DNA of 64,000 nucleotides from Treponema sp. (GTDB lineage Bacteria > Spirochaetota > Spirochaetia > Treponematales > Treponemataceae): assembly GCA_017551705.1 (NCBI GenBank), contig JAFZLA010000008.1, positions 57,059-121,058 of the forward strand. Direction: 5' to 3'. A program made the position numbers and the translations under genes. Shown in pieces: positions 15,907 through 24,886 of the stretch. How positions within the stretch are numbered: the first letter of the stretch is position 1; each line of letters opens with the position of its first letter. Under the pieces are notes generated by a model. That model searched no databases. It was not told the DNA's origin and saw nothing but the letters and a program-made list of their open reading frames with translations.

Positions 15907-17669
15907 TATTCACCGTCCTTTAGAAGGGCCTCGCCCGCTTTTGTGAGCGCGCCTTTTTTCTGTGAATAAATTGAGTCAATCTCTTTTTCAAGAGAATTGA
16001 ATTTATCCGATTTGAATTCAACGTAGTTCCAGTCGCCGAATGTCTTCCTAAGCTGATTGAAGAAACCGCGAGCCTCGTCCTTGTCGTTAAGCTCAAAGTC
16101 GCTGGCCATGACCTGAAGCACTTTCTTGAAAGTGTATGTCTGGCGCTCGACCGAGCAGGCCGCGTCGATTTCGTCAAAGGAGTTTTGCTGGAAGTAAACC
16201 GCGTCAAGGAATTCGCTCTTGAGGTAAGCGACAAAGTCTTCTGTTGTCGTTCCTTCTTCGCCTACAACCTTCATCATTTGGTTGACTTCGGTTCCGCGCT
16301 TGAATGCGGAGCGGGCGAAGTCCACCCAGTCCTTGCGGATGACGGGGTTGTACTTTGACCAAGAGGCTATGGGGTCGATGGCGGGGTATTTGCGCGCGTC
16401 AGAGCGCTCACGTGTAAGTCCGTGGAAGGCGCCTACTACTTTGAGCGTGGCCTGCGTTACAGGCTCTTCAAAGTTTCCGCCAGCAGGAGATACAGTTCCG
16501 CCAATCGTTACAGAGCCCTTGCTTCCGTCGCGCAGGCGCACCTGGCCCGCGCGCTCGTAGAAGGCCGCGATGTAGCTTTCCAAGTAAGCCGGGAAGGCTT
16601 CTTCGCCCGGAATCTCTTCCAAGCGGCCTGACATTTCGCGCAAGGCCTGCGCCCAGCGGGATGTCGAGTCGGCCAAAAGCAAAACGTTCAATCCCATTTG
16701 GCGGTAGTATTCGGCCAATGTCACCGAAGTGTAAACCGAAGCTTCGCGCGAAGCTACAGGCATTGATGACGTGTTGCAAATGATGATGGTGCGTTCCATG
16801 AGGGAGCGGCCAGTGCGGGGGTCCTTGAGTTCGGGGAACTCGGTGATTGTTTCTACAACTTCTCCGGCGCGCTCTCCGCAGGCCGCGATGATTACGATGT
16901 CAACGTCGGCGTTGCGGCTGGTTGTGTGCTGGATAACTGTCTTTCCGGCTCCGAACGGCCCCGGAATACAATATGTTCCGCCCTTGGCTACAGGGAAGAA
17001 GGTGTCGATCAAGCGGGTCTTTGTGACCATCGTCTCTGTCGGCTCAAGGCGCTCGGCGTAGCAGTCTACGGCGCGCTTTACCGGCCAGTAGAAGGCCATC
17101 GTAAGCTTCTTTTCGTTGCCCTTTTCGTCGGTGACGACGCAGAGGGTGTCGTCAATCTTGTACTTTCCGGCGGGAACGATTGACTTTACCTTGTAGGTTC
17201 CAAGCATGTCAAAGGGAACCAAAATCTTGTGGGTAAAGGGTCCCTCGGGAACGGAGCCAAAGTAGTCGCCGCGGTAAAGGGTGTCGCCCGGCTTTGAAAT
17301 CGGAGTGAAGTCCCATTCAACTTGCGTAGGAAGGGGCTCGACGTAAAAGCCGCGCTCCAAGAAGTAGCCGGCCTTCTCCGCCAATTCGGGAAGGGGGTTC
17401 TGCAAGCCGTCGTATACGTGTCCCAAGAGTCCCGGGCCAAGGCGGACGGCGAGCATTTCGCCTGTGAACTCAACGTCGCAGCCGACTTTGATTCCTTCGG
17501 TCATCTCAAAAATCTGCATTTGGGCCGTGTTTCCGCGAATGCGGATTATTTCGCCCTTTAGTTTTGTGTCCTCGACCTTAACGTAGCCGACTTCGTTCAT
17601 CGTGACGTTTCCGTCAAACTGAACGGAGACCATGTTTCCGTTAATGCCGATTACTTTTCCATTGGTCAT
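15906..17669 (-). CDS. atpA: V-type ATPase catalytic subunit A
   Basis: Subunit A hydrolyses ATP at the interface with subunit B. The 587-residue protein has the P-loop [11 protein letters not shown], the V-type specific insertion before it, [19 protein letters not shown] with the catalytic Glu, and [23 protein letters not shown]-terminal helical bundle follows. The third P-loop residue is Ala where many homologues have Ser. It overlaps the preceding DUF2764 gene by four bases, showing tight translational coupling. Confidence 0.97.
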   Translation of the reverse strand: MTNGKVIGINGNMVSVQFDGNVTMNEVGYVKVEDTKLKGEIIRIRGNTAQMQIFEMTEGIKVGCDVEFTGEMLAVRLGPGLLGHVYDGLQNPLPELAEKAGYFLERGFYVEPLPTQVEWDFTPISKPGDTLYRGDYFGSVPEGPFTHKILVPFDMLGTYKVKSIVPAGKYKIDDTLCVVTDEKGNEKKLTMAFYWPVKRAVDCYAERLEPTETMVTKTRLIDTFFPVAKGGTYCIPGPFGAGKTVIQHTTSRNADVDIVIIAACGERAGEVVETITEFPELKDPRTGRSLMERTIIICNTSSMPVASREASVYTSVTLAEYYRQMGLNVLLLADSTSRWAQALREMSGRLEEIPGEEAFPAYLESYIAAFYERAGQVRLRDGSKGSVTIGGTVSPAGGNFEEPVTQATLKVVGAFHGLTRERSDARKYPAIDPIASWSKYNPVIRKDWVDFARSAFKRGTEVNQMMKVVGEEGTTTEDFVAYLKSEFLDAVYFQQNSFDEIDAACSVERQTYTFKKVLQVMASDFELNDKDEARGFFNQLRKTFGDWNYVEFKSDKFNSLEKEIDSIYSQKKGALTKAGEALLKDGE

Positions 17670-18208
17670 TTTGACTCCTCTAGTATTTCATCGTAAATTT
17701 TGTGGTAGGAAGCTTTGCCCGTTTCCACGTCGAACTTTTTCATGCGCTGGGCCAGCATAAGCTTGAGGCCGTAGGCAATAACAGCGTCAACGCTAAAGTT
17801 GTCCAACGGGGTCAACGAATTGAGAGTTTCCATCCTGTATTCATTCAGGTATTCCTCGGCTGCAAGGGGGCTTTCCATTCCGACTGCCGTGCGCGCCGCT
17901 TGGATTATGTCGGCGGTGCAACCGGCGGGAAGCATCTCAGCCTCCTTTTTCATCTTGAGCGCGCGCACTTGGGCCAAAGCAAAGCGAAGGCAGCGCTCCT
18001 TTTCGTTCCATTTGTCAAGGAACGCGGAGCCAGTCTTGCCCTCCTTCTTTGGCGGTTCGAGCGAAAGATTTTGGATTATCTTTACGCTCTTGGCGTCCAA
18101 AAAGCGGCCGCAGAGATCCCTGTAGTAATTTTCGGTGATCGGAAGCGACCTTGAGTCAAGGTTTTCGACAGAAGGAAGCTGCGACACCAAGTAATACTGC
18201 TTTGCCAC
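17666..18208 (-). CDS. V-type ATPase-associated DUF2764 family protein
   Basis: This 180-residue protein starts KQYYLVSQLPSVENLD and has a conserved helix-rich body, for example NEKERCLRFALAQVRALKMKKE. It resembles the DUF2764 family, which in spirochaetes and Bacteroidetes sits between atpE and atpA. Its function is not established. Because no recognisable subunit C or F is encoded in the operon, it may fill part of the role of the connecting subunit C, but that is inference. It lies three bases after atpE and overlaps atpA. Confidence 0.75.
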   Translation of the reverse strand: MAKQYYLVSQLPSVENLDSRSLPITENYYRDLCGRFLDAKSVKIIQNLSLEPPKKEGKTGSAFLDKWNEKERCLRFALAQVRALKMKKEAEMLPAGCTADIIQAARTAVGMESPLAAEEYLNEYRMETLNSLTPLDNFSVDAVIAYGLKLMLAQRMKKFDVETGKASYHKIYDEILEESK

Positions 18209-18211
18209 TAT

Positions 18212-18829
18212 TTAAGCCTCTTTTGCGGCCGCTGCGACAAGCGCGGCGATTTTTGGGTTGAGGTAGGCGGCAAAAAGGTCGGCCACGCTCTCGGCTGAAT
18301 AGTCGTAGTAGGCGCTTCCGTCCTTAAGTCCGATTCTAAAGCCCGAAGCCAAAGACGCGTCGGCCTTTATCTCCATTCCCTTGGCGATTTGGTCCTTGAG
18401 CGCGCCCTTGAGTCCGCTTTCCAAAGCGTCCAAGTCGGCCTTTGACAAAAGAACCGCCAAATCGGCCGAGTCGGACTTGTCCGCCCATGCCTTTACCGTC
18501 TCGGGAACGAGCTTGGCAAGCAAGTCCTTTGAGTAGGTCTTGGCCGTCTCGTCCTGTACGATGGCGCGCAATTCGGCGTTGATGCCGTCGCGGAATGAAA
18601 TAAGAAGATTGCGCGAAGCCTGTTTGACCGCGTCCTCGCCGGCCTTTTGAAAGCGCTCGCTGGCCGCTTTGGCTTCTTTTTCAATGCTCTCTGCCTGTGA
18701 CTTTGCGTCTTTTACAATTGAAGCGGCTTTAGCTTCCGCTTCGGCGATAATCTTGGCGGCTTGTTCTTCCGCCGACGCAACGCCGTCCTTTTTGATCTTG
18801 TCGATCAATTCTTGCAACTGAACGTCCAT
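18212..18829 (-). CDS. atpE: V-type ATPase subunit E (peripheral stalk)
   Basis: Subunit E forms the peripheral stalk that holds the head static. The 205-residue protein has a long charged N-terminal helix (LIDKIKKDGVASAEEQAAKIIAEAEAKAASIVKDA) and a globular C-terminal domain with SGFRIGLKDGSAYYDYSAESVADLFAAYLNP. This is the family's usual layout. It is the first gene of the operon, with an AAGGAG Shine-Dalgarno before the ATG and a promoter at 18879-18906. Confidence 0.92.
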   Translation of the reverse strand: MDVQLQELIDKIKKDGVASAEEQAAKIIAEAEAKAASIVKDAKSQAESIEKEAKAASERFQKAGEDAVKQASRNLLISFRDGINAELRAIVQDETAKTYSKDLLAKLVPETVKAWADKSDSADLAVLLSKADLDALESGLKGALKDQIAKGMEIKADASLASGFRIGLKDGSAYYDYSAESVADLFAAYLNPKIAALVAAAAKEA

Positions 18830-18878
18830 TCATGCTCCTTGTTATGCAGAAATTTCTAAAATCAATTGATAATGCTCT

Positions 18879-18906
18879 ATTATAACACAGTTTTATTAAA
18901 AAACAA
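18879..18906 (-). promoter_or_regulatory. Promoter of the V-type ATPase operon
   Basis: The minus strand reads TTGTTT (18906-18901), a 16-base spacer ending TGTGT, then TATAAT (18884-18879). The leader to atpE would be about 43 bases and contains a Shine-Dalgarno. The TGTGT fits the TRTGn -16 element. Confidence 0.7.
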
Positions 18907-18930
18907 GAAAAAAAAATAAAAAAATAAAAA

Positions 18931-19036
18931 ACGCTCTCGCGGAAAGCCAAACGGCTGCAAACGAGGTACTTTTAGGGCAAAGCGATTAGCTTAACGTGTC
19001 CTAAGTTTGCCCCGTTTGCTCTTTCCGCTACGCGTT
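18931..19036. terminator. Large A/T-flanked inverted repeat between galM and atpE
   Basis: The left arm ACGCTCTCGCGGAAAGCCAAACGG (18931-18954; key blocks ACGC, GCGGAAAG, AAACGG) is matched by CCGTTT, CTTTCCGC and GCGT in 19012-19034. A-rich sequence lies on the left and T-rich on the right, so either strand would show a stem followed by U residues. Inside, GGGCAAA (18975-18981) can pair with TTTGCCC (19006-19012), giving a branched or competing fold. The simplest role is a terminator for galM. The 57-base structured interior is longer than a terminator needs. Confidence 0.55.
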
Positions 19037-19081
19037 TTTTTTATTTTTTGAATAGCATTCAATAATGTTTAATATTCCACA

Positions 19082-20137
19082 TCACCACGAGAAGCCGTAG
19101 ACGGTAACGGCGTCGTAGGTTTCTTTGGGGCGCAGGACGCAGGGCGGAAAGTCGGGCTTGTTGGGAGCGTCGGGGAAGCGCTGGCTTTCTAGGCAAATCG
19201 CTCCGTGCTTGACCATTTTGACGCCGTTTTTGCCTGTAAGGCCCTCGACCCAATTGGCCGTATAGAACTGGACTCCCTCTTGGTTTGTGTCCATGGTCAT
19301 CTTTCGGCCGCTTTTGGGGTCATAAAGGACGGCTGCGCGGACCAGCTTTTTGGGGTCGGGAGCGGCGGCCTTTCCCTTGTAGGCTGGAGTCACGTAGCAA
19401 TGGTCGTAGCCGGGGGCCACTTTGCCTATGTCGCGGCCTATGGTCTTGGCCTTGGTAAAGTCAAAGGGCGTGCCGGCCACGTCGATTATCTTTCCTGTGG
19501 GAATGAGGTTCTTGTCGACCTCCAAGTATCCCTTGCAGTCGGACTGGAGCTCGTGGTCGAGAATGGTTCCGCTTCCTGCAAGGTTGAAGTACGCGTGGTT
19601 TGTAAAGTTGACGGGCGTAGGCTTGTCGGTCTTGGCCTTGTAGCGCATCGTCAGCTTGTTGTCCTTGCCAAGGGTGTAGCTTACGGTGACGTCAAGGTTT
19701 CCGGGAAAGCCCTGCTCTCCGTCGGGCGAGCGGCGCGAAAAGACGACTCCGCAAGAAGTCTTTGTGTCAACGACCTTTGCCTTCCATGCAACATGGTCCA
19801 GGCGGAAAAAGCCTCCGTGCAAGGTGTTGATTTTATTGTCGTTTTTGTCAAGCTGGTATTTTTTTCCGTCAATGGCAAAGGACGCGCCGCCAATTCGGTT
19901 GGCAAAGCGGCCCACCACCGAGCCAAAGGAGTAGCCGTCCGACATAACGTATTCGGGCAATGTCGAGTGGCCCAAAAGAATGTCGTTTGTAGGGCCGTTT
20001 TTTTGCGGAAGGTAGATTCCCGTGATTGTGCAGCCGTAATCAGTTACGGTAAAGGACATCTTTCCGTTGGAAACAGTGAACAAATGAACTTGCTCTCCGT
20101 TGGCCAACACCGCCAAATTTTGCTTTTTTACGCTCAT
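19082..20137 (-). CDS. galM: Aldose 1-epimerase (galactose mutarotase)
   Basis: GalM interconverts alpha and beta anomers of hexoses. The 351-residue cytosolic protein has the family landmarks: GSVVGRFANRIGGASF, TLHGGFFRLDHVAWKA, TNHAYFNLAGSG with the catalytic acid His, and AICLESQRFPDAPN with the catalytic base Glu. No signal peptide is present. It begins nine bases after a SwrB-like gene and so appears to be the last gene of the fliA-fapA operon, an odd place for a sugar mutarotase. Confidence 0.93.
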   Translation of the reverse strand: MSVKKQNLAVLANGEQVHLFTVSNGKMSFTVTDYGCTITGIYLPQKNGPTNDILLGHSTLPEYVMSDGYSFGSVVGRFANRIGGASFAIDGKKYQLDKNDNKINTLHGGFFRLDHVAWKAKVVDTKTSCGVVFSRRSPDGEQGFPGNLDVTVSYTLGKDNKLTMRYKAKTDKPTPVNFTNHAYFNLAGSGTILDHELQSDCKGYLEVDKNLIPTGKIIDVAGTPFDFTKAKTIGRDIGKVAPGYDHCYVTPAYKGKAAAPDPKKLVRAAVLYDPKSGRKMTMDTNQEGVQFYTANWVEGLTGKNGVKMVKHGAICLESQRFPDAPNKPDFPPCVLRPKETYDAVTVYGFSW

Positions 20138-20146
20138 ATAAAACTC

Positions 20147-20857
20147 CTATATTGCCATGTCCAGCACAAGCTGGACTTCGGTTGTCGAATGGTCTGTCTC
20201 GTCGGCGATTTCTTCCACCGTCTTTCCAAGTTCCGCAAGTTCCTTGACGCGGCGGACAAAGGGCTTTTTGGGCTTTATCGGATTGTCGCTGGCAACCACT
20301 TGCGTCTTTATGACAGGAACCTTTCCGTAAGCGTCGCCGTCTTTTGTCACGGTGATTTGCGGGGCGTCAAAAAGGGATTTTTCGGCGTTTTCTTTAAAAA
20401 GGCCTGTAAGGGCCACAGCCTCGTCCGCGCCGGGAAGCTCGTTTTGCTTGTAGGCCGCGGCAGCCCTGGAGCCGCCCCTTGCCGAACGGGCCGTTGTCTT
20501 TGACTTTGTCTTTTTTGCAGGCGTCTTAGGAACGCTTGTCATGGCGGAGGCGGAACTTTGCAAGTTAAGCTGGGCTTGCAGCGCGGCGGATTTTTCGGCA
20601 GTTTGCAATTCGTGGCGCAAAATGGCCACTTTGCGCTCGGCCTCGGCGCTGGCGGCCTTGAGCTCCTTTATCTTGTCGTCTATCAGGTTGATGTTTGAGA
20701 GCGTGTTATGCTGGGCTTCCCTTATAAGGCCGTCCATTCCGTCGCGGAATTTCAACATTATGTCGTCGGCGCTAAAGAGCTTTTTAAAGCGGAACAAAAA
20801 GACCAGCCACAAAAGAAGGTTTATCAATGTAAGTGAAGAAACTAAAAAGACGGCCAT
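20147..20857 (-). CDS. Membrane-anchored coiled-coil protein, SwrB-like position downstream of fliA
   Basis: The 236-residue protein has one N-terminal membrane helix (VFLVSSLTLINLLLWLVFLF) and a coiled coil (about 45-100). A disordered Ala/Lys/Ser linker follows. The C-terminal module VKELAELGKTVEEIADETDHSTTEVQLVLDM looks like a small helix-turn-helix. This layout and place match Bacillus SwrB and DUF6115-type proteins, which lie after sigD/fliA and promote flagellar export-apparatus activation. Homology is inferred from layout, not from an alignment. The GAGGTG Shine-Dalgarno is good. Confidence 0.5.
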   Translation of the reverse strand: MAVFLVSSLTLINLLLWLVFLFRFKKLFSADDIMLKFRDGMDGLIREAQHNTLSNINLIDDKIKELKAASAEAERKVAILRHELQTAEKSAALQAQLNLQSSASAMTSVPKTPAKKTKSKTTARSARGGSRAAAAYKQNELPGADEAVALTGLFKENAEKSLFDAPQITVTKDGDAYGKVPVIKTQVVASDNPIKPKKPFVRRVKELAELGKTVEEIADETDHSTTEVQLVLDMAI

Positions 20858-20861
20858 CCGC

Positions 20862-21194
20862 TCACCTCGTTATGTTGACGTGAACGCCGAGCGCGGGATC
20901 GGTTATTTCGTACGCTTTTTTTTTCTCCGGCTCTTCGGCCGCTCCGTCCTTTTTCTTTTGTCCGCCAGAGGGCGTTCCGTCGGAGCCTTTTGCGTCCGCC
21001 TTGATTTTTCCAGTTTGGGCTTCGTTGGCGGCCGCTTTTTGAACGGTTTGGGATTGCTGGAGGTTTTGGTTGACAATGCCCTGCGTTTGGATTGACTGCG
21101 CCAAGGCGGCGCCTTGTCCTTCGCTGGCAACTCTTTGGGCCACGTTGGCCATTTGAGAATACATTGTCTGAAGGTCAATAGGCTGCAAGGCCAT
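20862..21194 (-). CDS. Small hypothetical protein in the fliA-fapA operon
   Basis: I do not recognise a named family. The 110-residue protein starts MALQPIDLQTMYSQMANVAQ and has a Gln-rich helical first half. The middle is charged and disordered (Lys/Asp/Gly/Glu), and a short conserved-looking end reads YEITDPALGVHVNITR. No membrane segment or signal peptide is present. Its ATG overlaps the fapA stop by one base and the SwrB-like gene follows after four bases, so it is part of the motility operon. Confidence 0.6.
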   Translation of the reverse strand: MALQPIDLQTMYSQMANVAQRVASEGQGAALAQSIQTQGIVNQNLQQSQTVQKAAANEAQTGKIKADAKGSDGTPSGGQKKKDGAAEEPEKKKAYEITDPALGVHVNITR

Positions 21195-23164
21195 TAGTTT
21201 GAGTATCCTTCCGGCATTTGCAAGCCGGTCAAGTCGGGCGCCTCGTACTTGCCGGTGCGGATAAAGCCGCCTTCCATAAAGTACGTGACGTTCTTTGTGT
21301 CGGCTCGGACTTCCTGCAAGGTGTCTCGAATGTAAATCTTGACTCCCGCAAAGACGCTTCCTTCCGCCTTTACCTTTCCAAAGACCTTATGCTCGTGCAA
21401 ATGTTCCTGTATTTGGTCGATTTCTTCAGAAATCTTCTCCGATTCAATTGTAATTTCCTGCTTGCGGCTCTTGAGCTGGCCAAGCGTCTCTTCCTTGTCT
21501 TTGGGAAGCTGCCTGCGCGCCTTTTTGTAGTTTTCCAAAGTTAGAATGTTGTTCTCAACGTCCTCAAGCTCGCGGACCAAGTCGTTTTGCTGGCCCTGGA
21601 TAAATTCCAAACGGTGCTTGGCGCGGGGGTCAAAGCCTACTTCCAAAATAGTTTCAGTTCCGCCGCCCGGAGAGCCGATGTTGCGCGCCGCGATTTCTTC
21701 GGTGGCGAACAAGTGGCCGCCGGTGATTTGCGCCTTCTTTCCGTTGAGGACGATGCGCTTCATGGCGCTGACCTCGCTGTTCATTATGCTGTCAGTGACA
21801 ATGCAGAATTCTTCGACCTCGACCTTGGCGCTCTGGATGAACTTGGCCCACAAGGATTTTCCGCAGTGGACCTCGCCCTCGTCGTGGCCAAAAATGCCGG
21901 CCGAAACGATGATGTTGCCCCGCTCGCTCTTGATAAAGCTCTTGCCGACCGTTCCCGAAATTTCGATGTCGCCGGTGGCCTTGATTTCGTAGCCGTCGTC
22001 CACGTTTCCCTTGACGATGACCGAGCCCAAGAAGTCGATGTTGCCGGTCTTGATTCCGACGCTCTCCAATTCCAAAACGGGCTCGACGTTGATTCTTTGG
22101 TCGTCGTAATGGACTCGGCCGGCCTCGCTTGCGATGACTGTGACTCCGTCCTTGTCAAGCTCGACGTTCTTTCCAAGAGGAATCTTGATGTCCTTTCCGT
22201 TCTTTGCCTCAAGGTAGCGGCCAAACAAGGTCTTTCCGGCCTTGCCGCGCTCGGGCTGTATCTTTGTGGCCAAGGGCTGGCCTTTGACGACGTTCTGGAT
22301 TTTGTTGAGTTCCTTAAAGTTGACCTTGCCGTCGCCGGCTTCCTTGATTTTGAGCTTGGTGGGGTCTGTCTCAAAGTTAAAGGCCATGTAGGCGTCGCGG
22401 CCGTCTTGCGGCATGATCGCGTGGGCCACTTCGCAGGGCGCGCCGTAAACGGGATTGTCGACCCACTCGGCGATTTTGTCCTCTTCGATTCCGGCGACAA
22501 CTCCTTGAGTCTCCAAGGCGCGCCTGATTTGGTCGGCGGTGATCTCTCCTCCGCTCATGGCGGGAGCGGTGGCGGTGAGCGTCGCTTCCATCTCGTCCTT
22601 TGAAACGTCGATGATGAGCATGGCGTCGCCGGCCTTGATGTGCTTGTACAAGCCGATGGACTCGTACTTTCCGTCGGTGCCCTTCTTTGCGTATTCCTTA
22701 ATCTTTCCTTCTTCTATGCTGACAGTGTCAGGCCTGCGCGCGTCGTTGATGATGTCCTTGACATCGACATTGCGGCCGCGGCCAACGGGAAGAAGAACTT
22801 TGAGCATGATCTCGTCGCCAAAGTGGCGGATATAGTAAAGTCCGTCCTGGTCGACAATCTTGACCTCCTCGTCGAAATCCTCGTTTGAGAAGATGTCCTG
22901 AGCGGCGGTCTTTTTCTTTTTTGCAAGGGAGGCTGCGTTTTGGTAAATGCGGAGCTTCCAGGGCTTTTTTGCCAAGCCCAAAAAGCCGTCGCTGCCCTTC
23001 TCCAAAACTTCGTATTCAAGGTTCACGACCCTGGTGTCAAGCTGAGTCGCGGCGTCGGCCAAGGCCTCGTCAAGCGAGTCGGCGTTGACCTCGATCGCGT
23101 TGAGGGACTTGTCCTGCTCAAGCAGAGCCGCCATGTCTTTTTGAATGACTTCAAGGCCGACCAT
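21194..23164 (-). CDS. fapA: FapA/DUF342 flagellar assembly protein A with N-terminal Jag-N domain
   Basis: The 656-residue protein starts with a Jag-N-like domain, residues about 20-75 (VNADSLDEALADAATQL, then EVLEKGSDGFLGLAKKPWKLRIY). It continues into the DUF342 beta-helix (for example NVDDGYEIKATGDIEISGTVGKSFIKSERGNIIVSAGIFG) and a coiled coil near 540-600. FapA-type proteins act in flagellar assembly or placement in several bacteria; the exact role here is inferred. It sits two bases after fliA, as in other motility clusters. Confidence 0.82.
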   Translation of the reverse strand: MVGLEVIQKDMAALLEQDKSLNAIEVNADSLDEALADAATQLDTRVVNLEYEVLEKGSDGFLGLAKKPWKLRIYQNAASLAKKKKTAAQDIFSNEDFDEEVKIVDQDGLYYIRHFGDEIMLKVLLPVGRGRNVDVKDIINDARRPDTVSIEEGKIKEYAKKGTDGKYESIGLYKHIKAGDAMLIIDVSKDEMEATLTATAPAMSGGEITADQIRRALETQGVVAGIEEDKIAEWVDNPVYGAPCEVAHAIMPQDGRDAYMAFNFETDPTKLKIKEAGDGKVNFKELNKIQNVVKGQPLATKIQPERGKAGKTLFGRYLEAKNGKDIKIPLGKNVELDKDGVTVIASEAGRVHYDDQRINVEPVLELESVGIKTGNIDFLGSVIVKGNVDDGYEIKATGDIEISGTVGKSFIKSERGNIIVSAGIFGHDEGEVHCGKSLWAKFIQSAKVEVEEFCIVTDSIMNSEVSAMKRIVLNGKKAQITGGHLFATEEIAARNIGSPGGGTETILEVGFDPRAKHRLEFIQGQQNDLVRELEDVENNILTLENYKKARRQLPKDKEETLGQLKSRKQEITIESEKISEEIDQIQEHLHEHKVFGKVKAEGSVFAGVKIYIRDTLQEVRADTKNVTYFMEGGFIRTGKYEAPDLTGLQMPEGYSN

Positions 23165-23166
23165 TC

Positions 23167-23955
23167 TTACATGATTCCTTTTCGCAAGTTTGTCAGCTTG
23201 GCCCTAAGGCGCAAGTTGGCCTTTGTGTGCAACTGGCTTATGCGCGACTCGCTGACTTCCAAAACCTGACCGATTTCTTTAAAGGTCAAGTCCTCGTGGT
23301 AATACAAAACGATTACCATCTTTTCTTTTTCGGGAAGCTCGTTTATCGCCTGAATGATGATTTTGCGTATTTCTTCGCGCTCGACGATAACGTCGGGGTT
23401 GAGGCTGGAAGGAGACTCGATGCTGTCGCCGATCGACATATGGTCGCTGTCGTTTCCGCTGTACCAAACGTCATTGAGCGAAAGGACGCTGGTGCCCGAA
23501 AGCTTCATCACAGTCTGTTGGTATTCCTCTTCGCTGACGCCAAGCTTGCCTGCGATTTCGGCGTCGCTGGCGGAACGGCCAAGGCGGGCCTCAAGGTCTC
23601 CGATTGTGTCTTCGATTTCGCGCGACTTTTGGCGGACGCTGCGGGGAACCCAGTCAAGCTGGCGGAGCTCGTCAAAAATCGCTCCGCGAATTCTTGTCAC
23701 GGCGTATGTCTTGAACTTGACGTTTTTGTCAGGGTCGTATTTTTCGATGGCGTCCAAAAGGCCGAACTGGCCAAAGCCAACAAGGTCGTCAAATTCCACG
23801 CTGGAAGGCATGCCCACGCTGACCTTGCCGGCGACATACTTTACAAGCGGCATGTACTGCCGAATGATTTTGTCGCGCAAGTCAGGAGAGCGAGTCTCCT
23901 TGTATTCGTTCCAAAGTTCGTCTTCTGTCTTTTCTTCAACAAGAGCTGTTTCCAT
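23167..23955 (-). CDS. fliA: Flagellar sigma factor sigma-28 (FliA/WhiG type)
   Basis: FliA directs RNA polymerase to late flagellar genes. The 262-residue protein has region 2 (LVKYVAGKVSVGMPSSVEFDDLVGFGQFGLLDAIEKYDP and FKTYAVTRIRGAIFDELRQLDWVPRSVR) and region 3 (DLEARLGRSASDAEIAGKLGVSEEEY). Region 4 (LPEKEKMVIVLYYHEDLTFKEIGQVLEVSESRISQLHTKA) carries the DNA-binding helix-turn-helix. This is the FliA/WhiG/SigD pattern. No obvious FlgM is in the window. It is followed closely by fapA. Confidence 0.95.
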   Translation of the reverse strand: METALVEEKTEDELWNEYKETRSPDLRDKIIRQYMPLVKYVAGKVSVGMPSSVEFDDLVGFGQFGLLDAIEKYDPDKNVKFKTYAVTRIRGAIFDELRQLDWVPRSVRQKSREIEDTIGDLEARLGRSASDAEIAGKLGVSEEEYQQTVMKLSGTSVLSLNDVWYSGNDSDHMSIGDSIESPSSLNPDVIVEREEIRKIIIQAINELPEKEKMVIVLYYHEDLTFKEIGQVLEVSESRISQLHTKANLRLRAKLTNLRKGIM

Positions 23956-23968
23956 ACTCCACCCTGCT

Positions 23969-24811
23969 TTATTCTTCTGAACTCAATATCGTTCTAATCG
24001 CTTCCGCCATTATCGGAGCGTCCTTTACATCCGCCACTTTTCCGTCAGAAAGCTCTGTCTGCCTGCGAGGACGGGCAATGCCTTCTTCCGCAAATTCGCT
24101 GTCTTCAATGACGCCTTCTTCCGTTTCAGCGGAGGAGGCGCCGCCAATTTCTCCAATGTCAGGCAAGTCGTCCAACTCTTCGTCTCCCGAAGATGGAGCG
24201 GGACTTGCCGGAGCGCCGCCCTGAGCCAGATTGACAGGCGAAAAAGCGGGCTTTTCCGGAGCCGCTTGGGGAACTTCTTCCTCAACAGGCGCGGCCGGGC
24301 TTGGCATCTCGGCGGCCTTTTGCGTTATGTTTTCCGCGGCCTTTTGTTCGCGAACTTTTTCGGCCGCCTCAAGCGCTTGGTTTTGCTCATGGGCGCTTAT
24401 CGCTCCCGCCTCGGCTGGAATCGCGGCGCCAGAGCCGGCTGGAATCGCGCCGCCGGCAACAGGCGCGGCTTTTTGCGCTCCTCCAACATCGTCGCTGGAA
24501 AGAACATGCTTTCCTTCGACGTAAAAAACCGGCGAGTCCTTGTCGTCAGCCAAATCTTCTTCGCTAACGACCAAGTCAACCTTTGAGCCCATAACCTTGG
24601 GCTCTTCCGCAGCTTCCGGAGCGGCTCCGCCCTCCGACAAAAACTTGGCGTAAACAAACTGAACGCCAACTGCGATCGCGCCAAACAAAAGCCCGAATAT
24701 GAAAGCCTTTAAGAGAGAGACCGGAAGGCCTGACCTTGCGGCTAGGGCTGTCACAAAGGATAAAACGAAAGCCGCGCAGGCGCTAAAAATTATCGGCTTA
24801 ATTTTAATCAA
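23969..24811 (-). CDS. Hypothetical membrane protein upstream of fliA
   Basis: I do not recognise a family. From a TTG at 24811 the product is about 280 residues, with two N-terminal membrane helices (IIFSACAAFVLSFVTALAA and LLKAFIFGLLFGAIAVGVQFVYA). A long acidic, Ala/Pro-rich cytoplasmic or periplasmic tail follows. This TTG is chosen because AAGGGG lies eight bases before it; an earlier in-frame TTG at 24829 would overlap that ribosome-binding site. It is the first gene after a TGTGG-TATAAT promoter and 13 bases before fliA, suggesting a motility-linked role. Confidence 0.55.
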   Translation of the reverse strand: MIKIKPIIFSACAAFVLSFVTALAARSGLPVSLLKAFIFGLLFGAIAVGVQFVYAKFLSEGGAAPEAAEEPKVMGSKVDLVVSEEDLADDKDSPVFYVEGKHVLSSDDVGGAQKAAPVAGGAIPAGSGAAIPAEAGAISAHEQNQALEAAEKVREQKAAENITQKAAEMPSPAAPVEEEVPQAAPEKPAFSPVNLAQGGAPASPAPSSGDEELDDLPDIGEIGGASSAETEEGVIEDSEFAEEGIARPRRQTELSDGKVADVKDAPIMAEAIRTILSSEE

Positions 24812-24840
24812 TTCGTTTTCCCCTTGCAAAAATTCACTAT

Positions 24841-24854
24841 ATTATACCACACTT
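24841..24854 (-). promoter_or_regulatory. Extended -10 promoter for the fliA-fapA-galM unit
   Basis: The minus strand reads TGTGG then TATAAT (24846-24841), an extended -10 of the TRTGn type without a clear -35. The predicted start is near 24834, just before the TTG-initiated gene. It would let fliA be transcribed apart from the long flagellar operon. Confidence 0.6.
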
Positions 24855-24886
24855 TTTAAAAAAATGCTACAAAATTTCACTTTATT

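Noticed and set aside
19205..20503. 432-codon open frame on the plus strand opposite galM
   Set aside because: Spans galM and the next gene on the other strand, with Val/Gly/Leu/Cys-rich nonsense composition; a shadow frame.
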